DNA from: Arthrobacter rhizosphaerae
GTDB taxonomy: Bacteria; Actinomycetota; Actinomycetes; Actinomycetales; Micrococcaceae
Assembly (NCBI RefSeq): GCF_023062595.1
Contig: NZ_JALLAN010000005.1
Span: 124,001-188,000 of the forward strand
DNA length: 64,000 bases
Direction: 5' to 3'
This document shows positions 1 through 12,068 of this stretch, one piece after another. Under the pieces are notes generated by a model, which saw only the letters and a list, made by a program, of their open reading frames with translations, made no database searches and had not been told where the DNA came from. The translations under genes and the position numbers were made by a program. Every line of letters begins with the position of its first letter. The first letter of the stretch is position 1.

Positions 1-3000
1 GCGGAGACCCAGGAGCCCCAACCTGAGACGACGAGGATAAGAGGAGGATTTGCGCCGTCGCCCTGATTGCTCAAGCGGACAGACATCTCGTGGGCAACGC
101 GTTCCAGCACGCGGACTCCGCGACGAAGTTCATGAAGGCCGGCCACTGCACCCACGCATGGCAGCTCGGACATTTCACTCAATGAGCCGGCGGAGTCCAG
201 AACGTAAAAATGCGCTTCCCTTGGGATCTCCAGCATTTGTCGCAGGATCAGGTGCATCGCATCGTCCGTACCTGCTGACGTCGTTCCCACCAGCCCAAGA
301 TGACCGTCAACCGAGGGATCCCATTTCAGGGCTGTAACTATCTGCTGTTCGGGAAAGTCAACCCACCCGAGCTCCACCAGGCAGCCGGGGTCCGGACCCG
401 GGAACGGAAGAAATTCAGGTAGCGCCGGCATCACCGGTGCACGGACGGGCGCACCACCAAGATTTGTCCAGAGGGAACAAGCCTGGCGGATGAGTGGAGC
501 GGCGGCGTCCGCCGGAGTGATCGATACTTTTGCAGTATCGCGCTGCCCTGGAACCGAGCCGGGCGCGGCTAGGACATCAAGGGTTGTTGCGACAGTCAGG
601 TCGCAGCCAACCGGAGCTGTCGTTCCCGTCAGCGCAGCCGTCTGGAATTCTTCGGGTGGGTCAGTTCCGCGGGCAAGGAAGGCCCGGCCAGGGTGCCCCA
701 CCGGGATCCTGGCAGCCGCACCTGAGTTGATGATGTCGGCTGATTCCAGTTCTGACTGCACCCGCAGAGCGATGCTGGTGGTTACATTCGCGCGGATATC
801 AGCTGTAATCGCACCTTGTGGGCGCTGGGTGGCCATGATGAGGTGCAGGCCGAGGGACCGGCCGATGGCAGCAATTCTCATGAGTTCGCGAAGTGCTTCC
901 GGAGCGTCCTCGACCAGCATTCTGAACTCGTCAATAACCAGCACCAGATGGGGTAAGTCCTGCATCTTTCCGGTGGTTGCGGCCCGGTAGCTTGCGAGAT
1001 CAGGGGTTTCAGCCCGGGCGAGGAGTTCTTCACGGCGGCGAATTTCCGCACGCATGGAGACTAGAAATCGATGAAGTTCATGCTGAGACAGATCCGTCAG
1101 CAAGCCGACGCAATGCGGCAACCCGGTCAGTGGCCCGAGCCCGGAACCGCCCTTAAAATCCACGAAGAGGAAGTTGACGCGTTCGGGCGGAAACGACAAG
1201 GCAAGGGAAACCGTCAGGCTGCGGAGCAGTTCGGACTTACCTGAACCGGTGGTACCGGCTACCAGCAGGTGCGGGCCGTCTGCCTGCAGGTCAAAGAGGC
1301 GCGGACCGAAGGCTCCCACGCCAAGGCTGACGGGGAGACCTGGCTTTCCCCGGGATTCGTCCCAGCGCCGGGCAAGTTCGGCATCCGAGAGCGTAAGCAC
1401 ATCTCCCAGCGAACACGTTTCCGGTACACGTTGCCGGGCAGCATTATCCCGTGGCTGGCTGGAGGCGAGCTGTCGGCAGAAGTTATCGAAAACCACAGCA
1501 GAAACGCGGTCCGCTACAAAATCAAAGCTGCCTGCGGCACTCGTCAACCGAGCCATGCCTCCGCTTAAATCGATATGCGGGCCATCCATGTCCTTCGAAA
1601 GTTCGCTGCCTGCGCCGGAACACTGAAAAACTTGCCAACCGTTAGTCACTGCCACGGAAACGACTGTGTCAATGTCGCCTGAACAGCGGATATCTTCCAG
1701 AATGATCAGCACTCCATGAAGGAATCCCTGACCTGGACCATCAGAAAGACGGGCCAAACAGGCAGCAGCCCCCGTCATCAGGGAGACCTGTGCGAGAAAC
1801 CGGGCAGCGAGGGGGAGTTCCCTGGCTGCACCCAGGATCAGCACGCGGGTTCCGCTGCCAAGGGGAAAGGCTGCGAGCTGCATGATCACGGACCTGACAA
1901 GACCCGCCACGGCTTCGTCAGGCCCTTGCACACGGCGCGTTCCGGGACCCGGTTCAAGCCTTACCGCGACAGCTTCCAGTAGGGGCGGGCGAAATCCGGG
2001 GTCAATTGGGTCAGTCCGTACATTTGCGGGTTGAGTGGCCAGTCCAAGCCGTAGCCAGATGCCGTCATTCCCGACCGGTGCGGGCATTACCTGGGGACTG
2101 GAGAACCGTGTTTGGAGAACAAGGTCGGCAGCTGAAGGCGCGGACCGCCGTCGTCGGTCCTGGTCTTCTTTCACGGCAGCATGAACTGCCCTTTGCAGCT
2201 CGCGGCGCTGACTCCTGCCGGACATGAGGGGCACCAGGACGGAAACGGCTGAGACTGCAGTAAATGCCAGAAACATCCACATACCTGTAATCAAGGCGAG
2301 GCCTACTCCGATGGCAATTGGGAGGCCGGCAGAGAGGATCAACGTCCCGCGGCTTCCGGTTTCGGCTTTCCTTCCTACAATCAAGGGCTCGGCAACATTG
2401 CTGCCAGCTGCTGCAGCATCAATGCGTTGTTCCGTAAGGGAGCCGCCGAAGACGATGCTTAGCGTTGAGTGGCCGCAGCGTATTACCGAGTCGGTGGAAA
2501 CCGGCGAGCTCTTCACCCTCTTGTCATCGACGGTTGTTCCGTTCACACTGCCGAGGTCGGTGATGGTGACGTTTGCCTCTGACACCTCCAACCGGGCATG
2601 CTCCCGGGACATCTCGGCATCGGCGATGAGGATCTCTGTGCCGCTACGGCCAATGCGGACGGAACCCCGGCCCAGCGGCACAACAGCGCCTGCACCGGGG
2701 CCGCCATGGATCGCCAGCATCAAACCGGAGGACGACCTTTCCGGGTTCCTGGAAAAGGGCGGTGAGATAGTTCCGTCCACCAGGACAACCCCCGAGACAA
2801 GTGGCGGAACACCAACGATCATGCCTGCAATTGGAGACCCTCCAGCAGTGAGGGCAAGCGTGCCATACTTCCGGGAGACGGCGTCCTGCAGCTCCAGTCC
2901 GCTGCATCCCGGCGGTGCTGAGATTGTCAGTTCTACACAGTCTCCGTCCTCACCGGGCCGCGTCCCGGGGTCCGGGGACCGGGCCAATGTACATTCGAAC

Positions 3001-3005
3001 CTCAT
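1..3005 (-). CDS. FHA domain-containing FtsK/SpoIIIE-type ATPase (EssC/EccC-like), partial
   Basis: This reading frame is open from an ATG at 3005 to the window edge, so about 1000 residues are visible and the C-terminus is missing. The start is preceded by a GAGGGAG ribosome-binding sequence. A forkhead-associated domain lies at about residues 95-180 (RIGRS, SREHARL and SVNGT motifs), followed by two hydrophobic helices at about 225-262. An FtsK/SpoIIIE ATPase domain has a Walker A GTTGSGKS near residue 585 and a Walker B LVLVIDEF near 690. A second, degenerate ATPase-like domain begins near residue 905, where the P-loop reads GTTSAGTDD without the GK. This layout (FHA, membrane, tandem FtsK domains) is that of type VII secretion ATPases. 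No WXG100 gene is visible here, so a role in secretion is inferred. It diverges from glf. Confidence 0.85.
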   Translation of the reverse strand, partial: MRFECTLARSPDPGTRPGEDGDCVELTISAPPGCSGLELQDAVSRKYGTLALTAGGSPIAGMIVGVPPLVSGVVLVDGTISPPFSRNPERSSSGLMLAIHGGPGAGAVVPLGRGSVRIGRSGTEILIADAEMSREHARLEVSEANVTITDLGSVNGTTVDDKRVKSSPVSTDSVIRCGHSTLSIVFGGSLTEQRIDAAAAGSNVAEPLIVGRKAETGSRGTLILSAGLPIAIGVGLALITGMWMFLAFTAVSAVSVLVPLMSGRSQRRELQRAVHAAVKEDQDRRRRSAPSAADLVLQTRFSSPQVMPAPVGNDGIWLRLGLATQPANVRTDPIDPGFRPPLLEAVAVRLEPGPGTRRVQGPDEAVAGLVRSVIMQLAAFPLGSGTRVLILGAARELPLAARFLAQVSLMTGAAACLARLSDGPGQGFLHGVLIILEDIRCSGDIDTVVSVAVTNGWQVFQCSGAGSELSKDMDGPHIDLSGGMARLTSAAGSFDFVADRVSAVVFDNFCRQLASSQPRDNAARQRVPETCSLGDVLTLSDAELARRWDESRGKPGLPVSLGVGAFGPRLFDLQADGPHLLVAGTTGSGKSELLRSLTVSLALSFPPERVNFLFVDFKGGSGLGPLTGLPHCVGLLTDLSQHELHRFLVSMRAEIRRREELLARAETPDLASYRAATTGKMQDLPHLVLVIDEFRMLVEDAPEALRELMRIAAIGRSLGLHLIMATQRPQGAITADIRANVTTSIALRVQSELESADIINSGAAARIPVGHPGRAFLARGTDPPEEFQTAALTGTTAPVGCDLTVATTLDVLAAPGSVPGQRDTAKVSITPADAAAPLIRQACSLWTNLGGAPVRAPVMPALPEFLPFPGPDPGCLVELGWVDFPEQQIVTALKWDPSVDGHLGLVGTTSAGTDDAMHLILRQMLEIPREAHFYVLDSAGSLSEMSELPCVGAVAGLHELRRGVRVLERVAHEMSVRLSNQGDGANPPLILVVSGWGSWVS

Positions 3006-3115
3006 GGTCTCCCTCGCTTATATAACGATGATGTGATCCACGTTATGGGCCCTGAGCAGGAGAGATGAGGCGCCGGCTGCCCTATGTGGACAACCACTTG
3101 AAAACAGGACGATGA

Positions 3116-6450
<3,335 letters not shown>

Positions 6451-7332
6451 ATGGCGGTCACCATGGTGGATATCCCCGATGAACTGACGCGGCCTGGAAA
6501 GGGCCGGGGGTTGCTTGACGTTTATGATCACCGCTTCCTGCTAAAGCTGTTGGTGCGGAAGGAAATCAAGGTCCGTTACCGGGGATCGGTGCTGGGGCTG
6601 CTGTGGTCCTATGTCAAGCCGCTGATGCAGTTTTTGATCTATTTTGTGGCTTTGGGCATCTTCCTGAACCTTCAGCGCGGCACCCCGAATTACGCCATCT
6701 ACCTCTTCGCCGGAATCGTGCTGGTGAATTTCTTCACGGAGTCTCTGGGAAATGCGACCAGGTCCATTGTGGATAACCGGGATCTCATCCGGAAAATCTA
6801 TCTTCCGCGGGAGCTGTTCCCGGTTGCGACAGTTTGGGTGTCCGCCGCGCATTTCCTGCCCCAGCTTGTAGTGCTTGTTGGAGCCTGCCTTATAGGCGGC
6901 TGGTCACCATCCATTCTGCAGCTGACTGCCGCCCTCCTCGCTTTTATCCTCGTCGCTGTTTTGGCCACAGGGCTTGGACTCGTCTTCGGGGCAGCGAACG
7001 TCTACTTCCGGGACTCGGAAAACATTGTGGACATGATCCTCATGGTTGTCACCTGGGCATCCCCGGTGCTTTACGTATGGACCATGGTGGAGCGTGTTAT
7101 GGGTCCCTGGTACTGGATCTATCAGCTCAATCCCATGACGGTTGCAGTGGAAGCCTTCCACTATGCCTTCTGGTATCCGACATTGAAGGACGATCAGATG
7201 GCCACGGCCTCCATGCCCCCCGATCTGGTTACCATCTGGCTTCCCCTAGCGTTTCTGATTTCGTTCATTGTGCTGTTCATCGGACAGTTCATGTTCCGCC
7301 GCCTCGCCGTCCACTTTGCTCAGGAGCTTTGA
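6451..7332 (+). CDS. ABC-2 type polysaccharide export permease (Wzm-like)
   Basis: This 293-residue protein has the N-terminal amphipathic segment and about six membrane helices of the Wzm/RfbD/TagG permease family, with the family-typical block LVRKEIKVRYRGSVLGLLWS near the N-terminus. It should form the membrane channel that exports a completed undecaprenyl-linked glycan. The ATG directly abuts the stop of the upstream transferase; a second ATG at 6463 is possible. The ATPase partner starts one base after the stop. The context (galactofuranan synthesis) suggests the same polymer is exported. Confidence 0.92.
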   Translation: MAVTMVDIPDELTRPGKGRGLLDVYDHRFLLKLLVRKEIKVRYRGSVLGLLWSYVKPLMQFLIYFVALGIFLNLQRGTPNYAIYLFAGIVLVNFFTESLGNATRSIVDNRDLIRKIYLPRELFPVATVWVSAAHFLPQLVVLVGACLIGGWSPSILQLTAALLAFILVAVLATGLGLVFGAANVYFRDSENIVDMILMVVTWASPVLYVWTMVERVMGPWYWIYQLNPMTVAVEAFHYAFWYPTLKDDQMATASMPPDLVTIWLPLAFLISFIVLFIGQFMFRRLAVHFAQEL

Positions 7333-7333
7333 T

Positions 7334-8089
7334 ATGACTGCACTGGGCCACGTCGCCATCAGTTGTTCCAATCTGCGCAAACAGTTCGTACTGCGCCACA
7401 CGCGCTCCATGAAAGAGGCCGTGGTTTGGCTGATCAAGGGCAGGAAAGGGGACCTATCCAAGAAGTTCCTTGCGCTGGACGAAGTGTCCTTGGAAGTCCG
7501 GCAGGGCGAGACGGTTGCCCTCCTTGGACTGAACGGATCAGGAAAGTCAACGCTGCTCAAGCTGATTTCAGGTGTTCTTCAACCGGACGGCGGCTCCGTG
7601 CTGACGCGCGGTCGCGTGGCCGGCCTCATCGAGGTGGGCGCCGGATTCCATCATGACCTCAGCGGCCGGGATAATGTGTACCTCAACGGTGCCATTCTCG
7701 GCATGACCGAGAAGCAGATTGACGAAATGTTCGATTCCATCGTTGAGTTCTCAGAGATCGGGGAATTCATCGATACGGAGGTCAAGTTCTATTCCTCGGG
7801 TATGTACTTGCGCCTGGCCTTTTCCATCGCCGTGCACACCGATCCGGAAGTGTTTCTCATCGATGAAATTCTGGCCGTCGGAGACGAACCGTTCCAAAGA
7901 AAGTGCATCGCAAAAATCAAGGAGCTCGCCGAGAAGGGCAAAACGCTCTTTGTCGTGAGCCACGACCTTGATCTTGTTTCGACCGTCTGCGAACGCGGTG
8001 TGCTTCTGGAGCATGGCAAGATCATCCTGGACGGTGAAGTGCACGACGTCGTAGCGGAGCTCAGGAGCCGTTCGGCTGAGCCTCACTGA
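7334..8089 (+). CDS. ABC polysaccharide exporter ATP-binding subunit (Wzt-like)
   Basis: This 251-residue ATPase energizes export through the upstream permease. Walker A GLNGSGKS is near residue 65, the signature region YSSGMYLRLAF near 153, and Walker B FLIDEILAVGD near 174. It lacks the C-terminal carbohydrate-binding domain found in some Wzt proteins, so it resembles the short TagH/RfbE-like form. I chose the ATG at 7334 because AGGAG sits at 7322-7326; a longer open frame starts at 7268 inside the permease gene but has no such site. Confidence 0.94.
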   Translation: MTALGHVAISCSNLRKQFVLRHTRSMKEAVVWLIKGRKGDLSKKFLALDEVSLEVRQGETVALLGLNGSGKSTLLKLISGVLQPDGGSVLTRGRVAGLIEVGAGFHHDLSGRDNVYLNGAILGMTEKQIDEMFDSIVEFSEIGEFIDTEVKFYSSGMYLRLAFSIAVHTDPEVFLIDEILAVGDEPFQRKCIAKIKELAEKGKTLFVVSHDLDLVSTVCERGVLLEHGKIILDGEVHDVVAELRSRSAEPH

Positions 8090-8136
8090 TCCCCAGTTTG
8101 GGAACTGACCGACACACCCGACCAAAAGGAGTTACG

Positions 8137-11100
8137 TTGCTGGGAGGGCTGCTCAGAGCACTCGGCAAGCGGAAAGCTATCGTGTGGCTGTGCGGAGCAG
8201 CGGCCATTTTGGTCGCCGTCGCCTTGATTGCCGGCATGCTGGTGGACGTCAAATCCCTGCACGTCGTTTCCCTAAGGACCAACGGCTCTGCCTTGCCGCT
8301 TGGCATCCCGATGAAGGACGCTGCCCTGAGCTGGCAAAGTGAAGCGTCCTCCCGGAACACTGTCCAATCGGCTTATGAGGTGCGGGTTGCAACCACCGAA
8401 GATCGTCTGGAAAGCGCTGACCAGTGGAAGTCCGGCCGAATCGAATCTTCAGAACAGGTCAACATCGCATACGCCGGACCCGAGTTGGCATCGCAGCACC
8501 GCTACTACTGGCAGGTGCGGATCTGGGACTCCGCCGGCCGCCAGAGCGGTTGGAGCGAAGCTGCCTGGTTTGAAACGGCATTGCCGGCCGACGGCTGGAA
8601 TGGGCAGTGGATTGGGGGTGCGGACCCAGGCGCGGACCTGTCCCAATGGCGGGATTACCGGGTCAGCGTTGACTTCAGACTGGACGATATTGCCATGGGG
8701 TTGTACCTGCGCTCAAAGGATCTGAACAACGGATACATGTGGCAGCTTTCGGTAGCCGACGGAACTCCCAAGCTTCGTGCCCATATCAAGAAATACAGTT
8801 CCTACTCAGTTCTGCGGGAGAAGGACATCTCACAATTCGTGACGAGCGAATCGCTTCGCTTGTCCTTTCACAATTTAACAGTTGAAGCAAAAGGCAGTTC
8901 GTTTGTCACGAAGCTTGACGGTACTGAAATTGACCGTCTTGAGGATGCTTCCTACGGCGAGGGATACGTCGGGTTTCGGCAGGCCACGCTGCATCAGGGA
9001 CCGGAGACTGCGTCCATCCGCAACATCGTGGTCACGTCCGACAACGGGAATACTTTGTTGGAATCGGACTTCAATTCGGGCCCTGCCCCCTTCACTGAAG
9101 CAACTACGGAAGGCGGTCTGCTCAAACTCGCGGCACCGCTGGACGTCCTGCATGATCCCCGGCCGCCCCTGCCACTGCTCCGGAAAGAGTTCAACGCCGG
9201 CCAACGGGTGGTGTCCGCCAGATTGTATGCCACGGCACGTGGCCTTTACGAGGTCAGCATCAACGGACAGGTAGTGGGGGACCGCAGGCTGGCGCCTGGC
9301 TGGACGGACTATTCCAAACGGATTCACTATCAGACCTATGACGTCACAGGCCTGGTCAAAGAAGGCGGCAATGTCCTGTCCGCAATGTTGGGTGATGGGT
9401 GGTACAGCGGGAACGTTGGCGGATTCGGATCGATGCTTTACGGTTCGAGGCCCTCTTTCCTGGGCCAACTCCGAATTGATTTCGCTGATGGGACGCATCA
9501 GACTCTTTCCACAGATTCCACCTGGCAGATGCTTCCCGGACCATTGGTTCAGGCTGATCTGATCATGGGCGAGACCTTTGACGAACGCAGAATGCCCCAA
9601 GGCTGGCAAGACGTGGGCTTCAACAACCCCACGGTCCGAGCAGCAGAAATCGTGGCCTCACCAGCAGGCGCAGCACTGGAACCCCAGCCCGACGCACCGG
9701 TACAGAATGTCCAGGAACTGCAGCCCATCGGACGCACGGAGCCGGCACCGGGTCAGTGGATTTATGACATGGGGCAGAACATGGTGGGTGTGCTTACCAC
9801 CAAGCTGCGTGGCAAGCCCGGTCAGACAATCCGGATTCGCTATGGTGAAATGCTGAACAAGGACGGGACGCTGTACACAGCAAATCTCCGCAGCGCGAAG
9901 GCCACGGACCGATACACTTTCGGGCCGGACGGCGAGGTGGATTTCACCCCGAAGTTCACCTTTCATGGGTTCAGATATGCCGAGATCACCGGGACTGATG
10001 AGCCGCCGTCGGCAGATCAGGTTTCCGGCCAGGTGTGGAGCAGCATTCCGTCAGACACGGGTTCGCTTTCAACTTCCAGCGGGATGCTGAACCAACTCCA
10101 GAGCAATATCACCTGGAGCCAGCGCGGGAACTTCCTGTCGATTCCCATGGACACACCAGCAAGGGACGAGAGGCTTGGCTGGACTGGGGACATTGGGGTA
10201 TTTGCCCCCACGGCGACATACAACACCAATGCGCTGAACTTCCTCAGCAAGTGGCTGGGCGACCTTCGTGATGCTCAACTGCCCGGTGGAGACTTTCCTG
10301 GCACAGCACCTAGCCTCTGTGGCTGCTTCGCAGGAGGTGCCGGATGGTCCGACGCCGCTGTGACAGTTCCCTATTCCCTCTGGCAAACCTACGGGAATCT
10401 GAACGTCATCCGCGACAACTACGCGATGATGAAGAAGTTCATGGAGTACCGGCTGAATTCCGTCAATCCATCAGGGGCAGTTGTACACGGTCCGTACGGG
10501 GACTGGCTTAATCTGGACGATCCGACCGACGCGGGATTGATTGGCACGGCTTATTTCGCCTACACTGCGAGGTTGCTGGGGGAGATGGCGGAGGCAATCG
10601 GTGAGACGCAGGATAGTCTTTCGTTTGCTTCTGAGGCCGAGAAGGCCAAGAGCAACTTCGTGCGTCTGTATGTCAAGGGCGACGGCTCCCTGGTCCACGA
10701 GAGCCAGGGCGCATATGCCATCGCTATCGGGATGGACCTGATGCCGGAAGAACTTCTGGCGCCAGCAGGCAGTCGCCTGGTATCCCTGGTGAAGCTGCGT
10801 GACGATCACCTCTCCACCGGATTCCTGGGAACGCCGTGGCTGCTGGAGGCACTGAGCAGGTCCGGACACCAGGACATTGCCTATAGAGTCCTTAACCAGA
10901 CCACCTATCCCTCGTGGGGATATGAAGTCGAACAGGGTGCCACGACCATGTGGGAGCGTTGGGATGGGGTGAAACCCAACGGTGACTTGGGCGATCCCCG
11001 CTTGAACTCCTATAACCACTACGCATACGGCGCCGTTGGGGCCTGGATGTACCAAAATATCGCTGGCATATCCCCATCCTCCCCTGGGTACAAACGTTTT

Positions 11101-11394
11101 GTTATAGCGCCAAAAGTTGGAGGCGGGCTTAGCCAGGCATCGGCTCATTTTGACTCTGTTTACGGACGGATTGAGTCGAGCTGGCGTCTGGCGGGGGATG
11201 TGCTGGATATGTCTGTCTCTGTACCGGCGAATACCACGGCCACGGTACATCTGCCTGCCGATAGGGCAGCGGAAGTTACCGAAGGCGGATCCGAGCTGCC
11301 AGACACGGACGTAAAGGTGCTTTCCGAAGTGGGTGCCGAGGTCATAGTGGAGCTTGGATCCGGGCACTACGAGTTCAAGATCGTAAGCCAGTGA
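8137..11394 (+). CDS. Membrane-anchored GH78 alpha-L-rhamnosidase
   Basis: This 1085-residue protein begins with a hydrophobic helix (about residues 14-34) that should act as an uncleaved signal anchor and place the enzyme outside the cell. It has a fibronectin-like N-terminal domain and then a concanavalin/LamG-like insert at about residues 168-325. The GH78 beta-sandwich and (alpha/alpha)6 barrel follow. The barrel carries the family motif DERLGWTGD near residue 677, with the catalytic acid region, and TTMWERWDG near 937. The TTG at 8137 is preceded by AAAAGGAG. The family removes terminal alpha-L-rhamnose from glycans. Its place 47 bases after the exporter ATPase, in the same direction, suggests it trims or remodels the exported polymer; that is an inference. 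Confidence 0.9.
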   Translation: MLGGLLRALGKRKAIVWLCGAAAILVAVALIAGMLVDVKSLHVVSLRTNGSALPLGIPMKDAALSWQSEASSRNTVQSAYEVRVATTEDRLESADQWKSGRIESSEQVNIAYAGPELASQHRYYWQVRIWDSAGRQSGWSEAAWFETALPADGWNGQWIGGADPGADLSQWRDYRVSVDFRLDDIAMGLYLRSKDLNNGYMWQLSVADGTPKLRAHIKKYSSYSVLREKDISQFVTSESLRLSFHNLTVEAKGSSFVTKLDGTEIDRLEDASYGEGYVGFRQATLHQGPETASIRNIVVTSDNGNTLLESDFNSGPAPFTEATTEGGLLKLAAPLDVLHDPRPPLPLLRKEFNAGQRVVSARLYATARGLYEVSINGQVVGDRRLAPGWTDYSKRIHYQTYDVTGLVKEGGNVLSAMLGDGWYSGNVGGFGSMLYGSRPSFLGQLRIDFADGTHQTLSTDSTWQMLPGPLVQADLIMGETFDERRMPQGWQDVGFNNPTVRAAEIVASPAGAALEPQPDAPVQNVQELQPIGRTEPAPGQWIYDMGQNMVGVLTTKLRGKPGQTIRIRYGEMLNKDGTLYTANLRSAKATDRYTFGPDGEVDFTPKFTFHGFRYAEITGTDEPPSADQVSGQVWSSIPSDTGSLSTSSGMLNQLQSNITWSQRGNFLSIPMDTPARDERLGWTGDIGVFAPTATYNTNALNFLSKWLGDLRDAQLPGGDFPGTAPSLCGCFAGGAGWSDAAVTVPYSLWQTYGNLNVIRDNYAMMKKFMEYRLNSVNPSGAVVHGPYGDWLNLDDPTDAGLIGTAYFAYTARLLGEMAEAIGETQDSLSFASEAEKAKSNFVRLYVKGDGSLVHESQGAYAIAIGMDLMPEELLAPAGSRLVSLVKLRDDHLSTGFLGTPWLLEALSRSGHQDIAYRVLNQTTYPSWGYEVEQGATTMWERWDGVKPNGDLGDPRLNSYNHYAYGAVGAWMYQNIAGISPSSPGYKRFVIAPKVGGGLSQASAHFDSVYGRIESSWRLAGDVLDMSVSVPANTTATVHLPADRAAEVTEGGSELPDTDVKVLSEVGAEVIVELGSGHYEFKIVSQ

Positions 11395-11444
11395 AGTCTT
11401 CGCGCCATCCGGACCGCCTGGGTGGTGAGGCAGTCTGTCTGTGA

Positions 11445-12068
11445 TCAGATATCGGCTTTCCGGGCGAGGGATTCGACGGCGGCCTTGCCTGAGGTTCTGT
11501 CCCAATCAGGGGCAGAGGCAGGGACGGCAATAAGAAAGCGGAACACCTTGTTTCCGGACACGACTGCCAGGACATACTCGTTGGTGCCGCTGAGGCTGTT
11601 CATCGCGAATTTGGCCCGATCACCGAGACCAGTCACGTCTTCCGGCTCCATCATCAATTCGAAGTGGTAGCTGCCCGCCAGCAACTCAGCCGACGGGTAT
11701 GTGGAAACTTCAGCGACAACGGCGTTGGTCGTGTTGCCGCTCTGATCAAGGGGGTAGATGCAAGATTCCTTTGTGACTCCGGCTGAATCCTGAACGCCAG
11801 AGGGCTGTCCTGGCTGCAGCGTGGAGGCACGGGCGCCCAGCGCCTCTCCTATTTCCGGCGGCCCGATGACCTCGCAGGCGGTCACTTTTGAACTGGGCAC
11901 CACGGTTCGACCGTCACGCGCGACATCCGGAGGCTTCGTAGAGGCCGAGGATGAGGGTGTCTGGGGAATTTGGGTCGGGTCGGTGCAGGAAGTCAGGCAT
12001 ATCAGAGCCGCCAGTAGGGCGGGGGGCGTTGCATGCATCCAGCCATGCGTTGGCCTACCGAAAGACAT
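11445..12068 (-). CDS. DUF3558-like lipoprotein
   Basis: This protein of about 207 residues has a short N-terminal hydrophobic stretch ending in the lipobox LTSC (Cys near residue 28), then a Ser/Thr/Pro-rich linker. The compact domain has paired cysteines (ACEVIG and ESCIYP), which resembles the actinobacterial DUF3558 family of lipoproteins. No catalytic function is known to me. The ATG at 12068 has GGGAG nine bases upstream and overlaps the end of the L,D-transpeptidase gene by 14 bases, so the two are probably co-translated. A start at 12038 would still keep the lipobox. Confidence 0.65.
   Translation of the reverse strand: MSFGRPTHGWMHATPPALLAALICLTSCTDPTQIPQTPSSSASTKPPDVARDGRTVVPSSKVTACEVIGPPEIGEALGARASTLQPGQPSGVQDSAGVTKESCIYPLDQSGNTTNAVVAEVSTYPSAELLAGSYHFELMMEPEDVTGLGDRAKFAMNSLSGTNEYVLAVVSGNKVFRFLIAVPASAPDWDRTSGKAAVESLARKADI

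Noticed and set aside
10471-11505. A 344-codon frame on the minus strand
   Set aside because: It is antisense to the rhamnosidase gene and has no family match.
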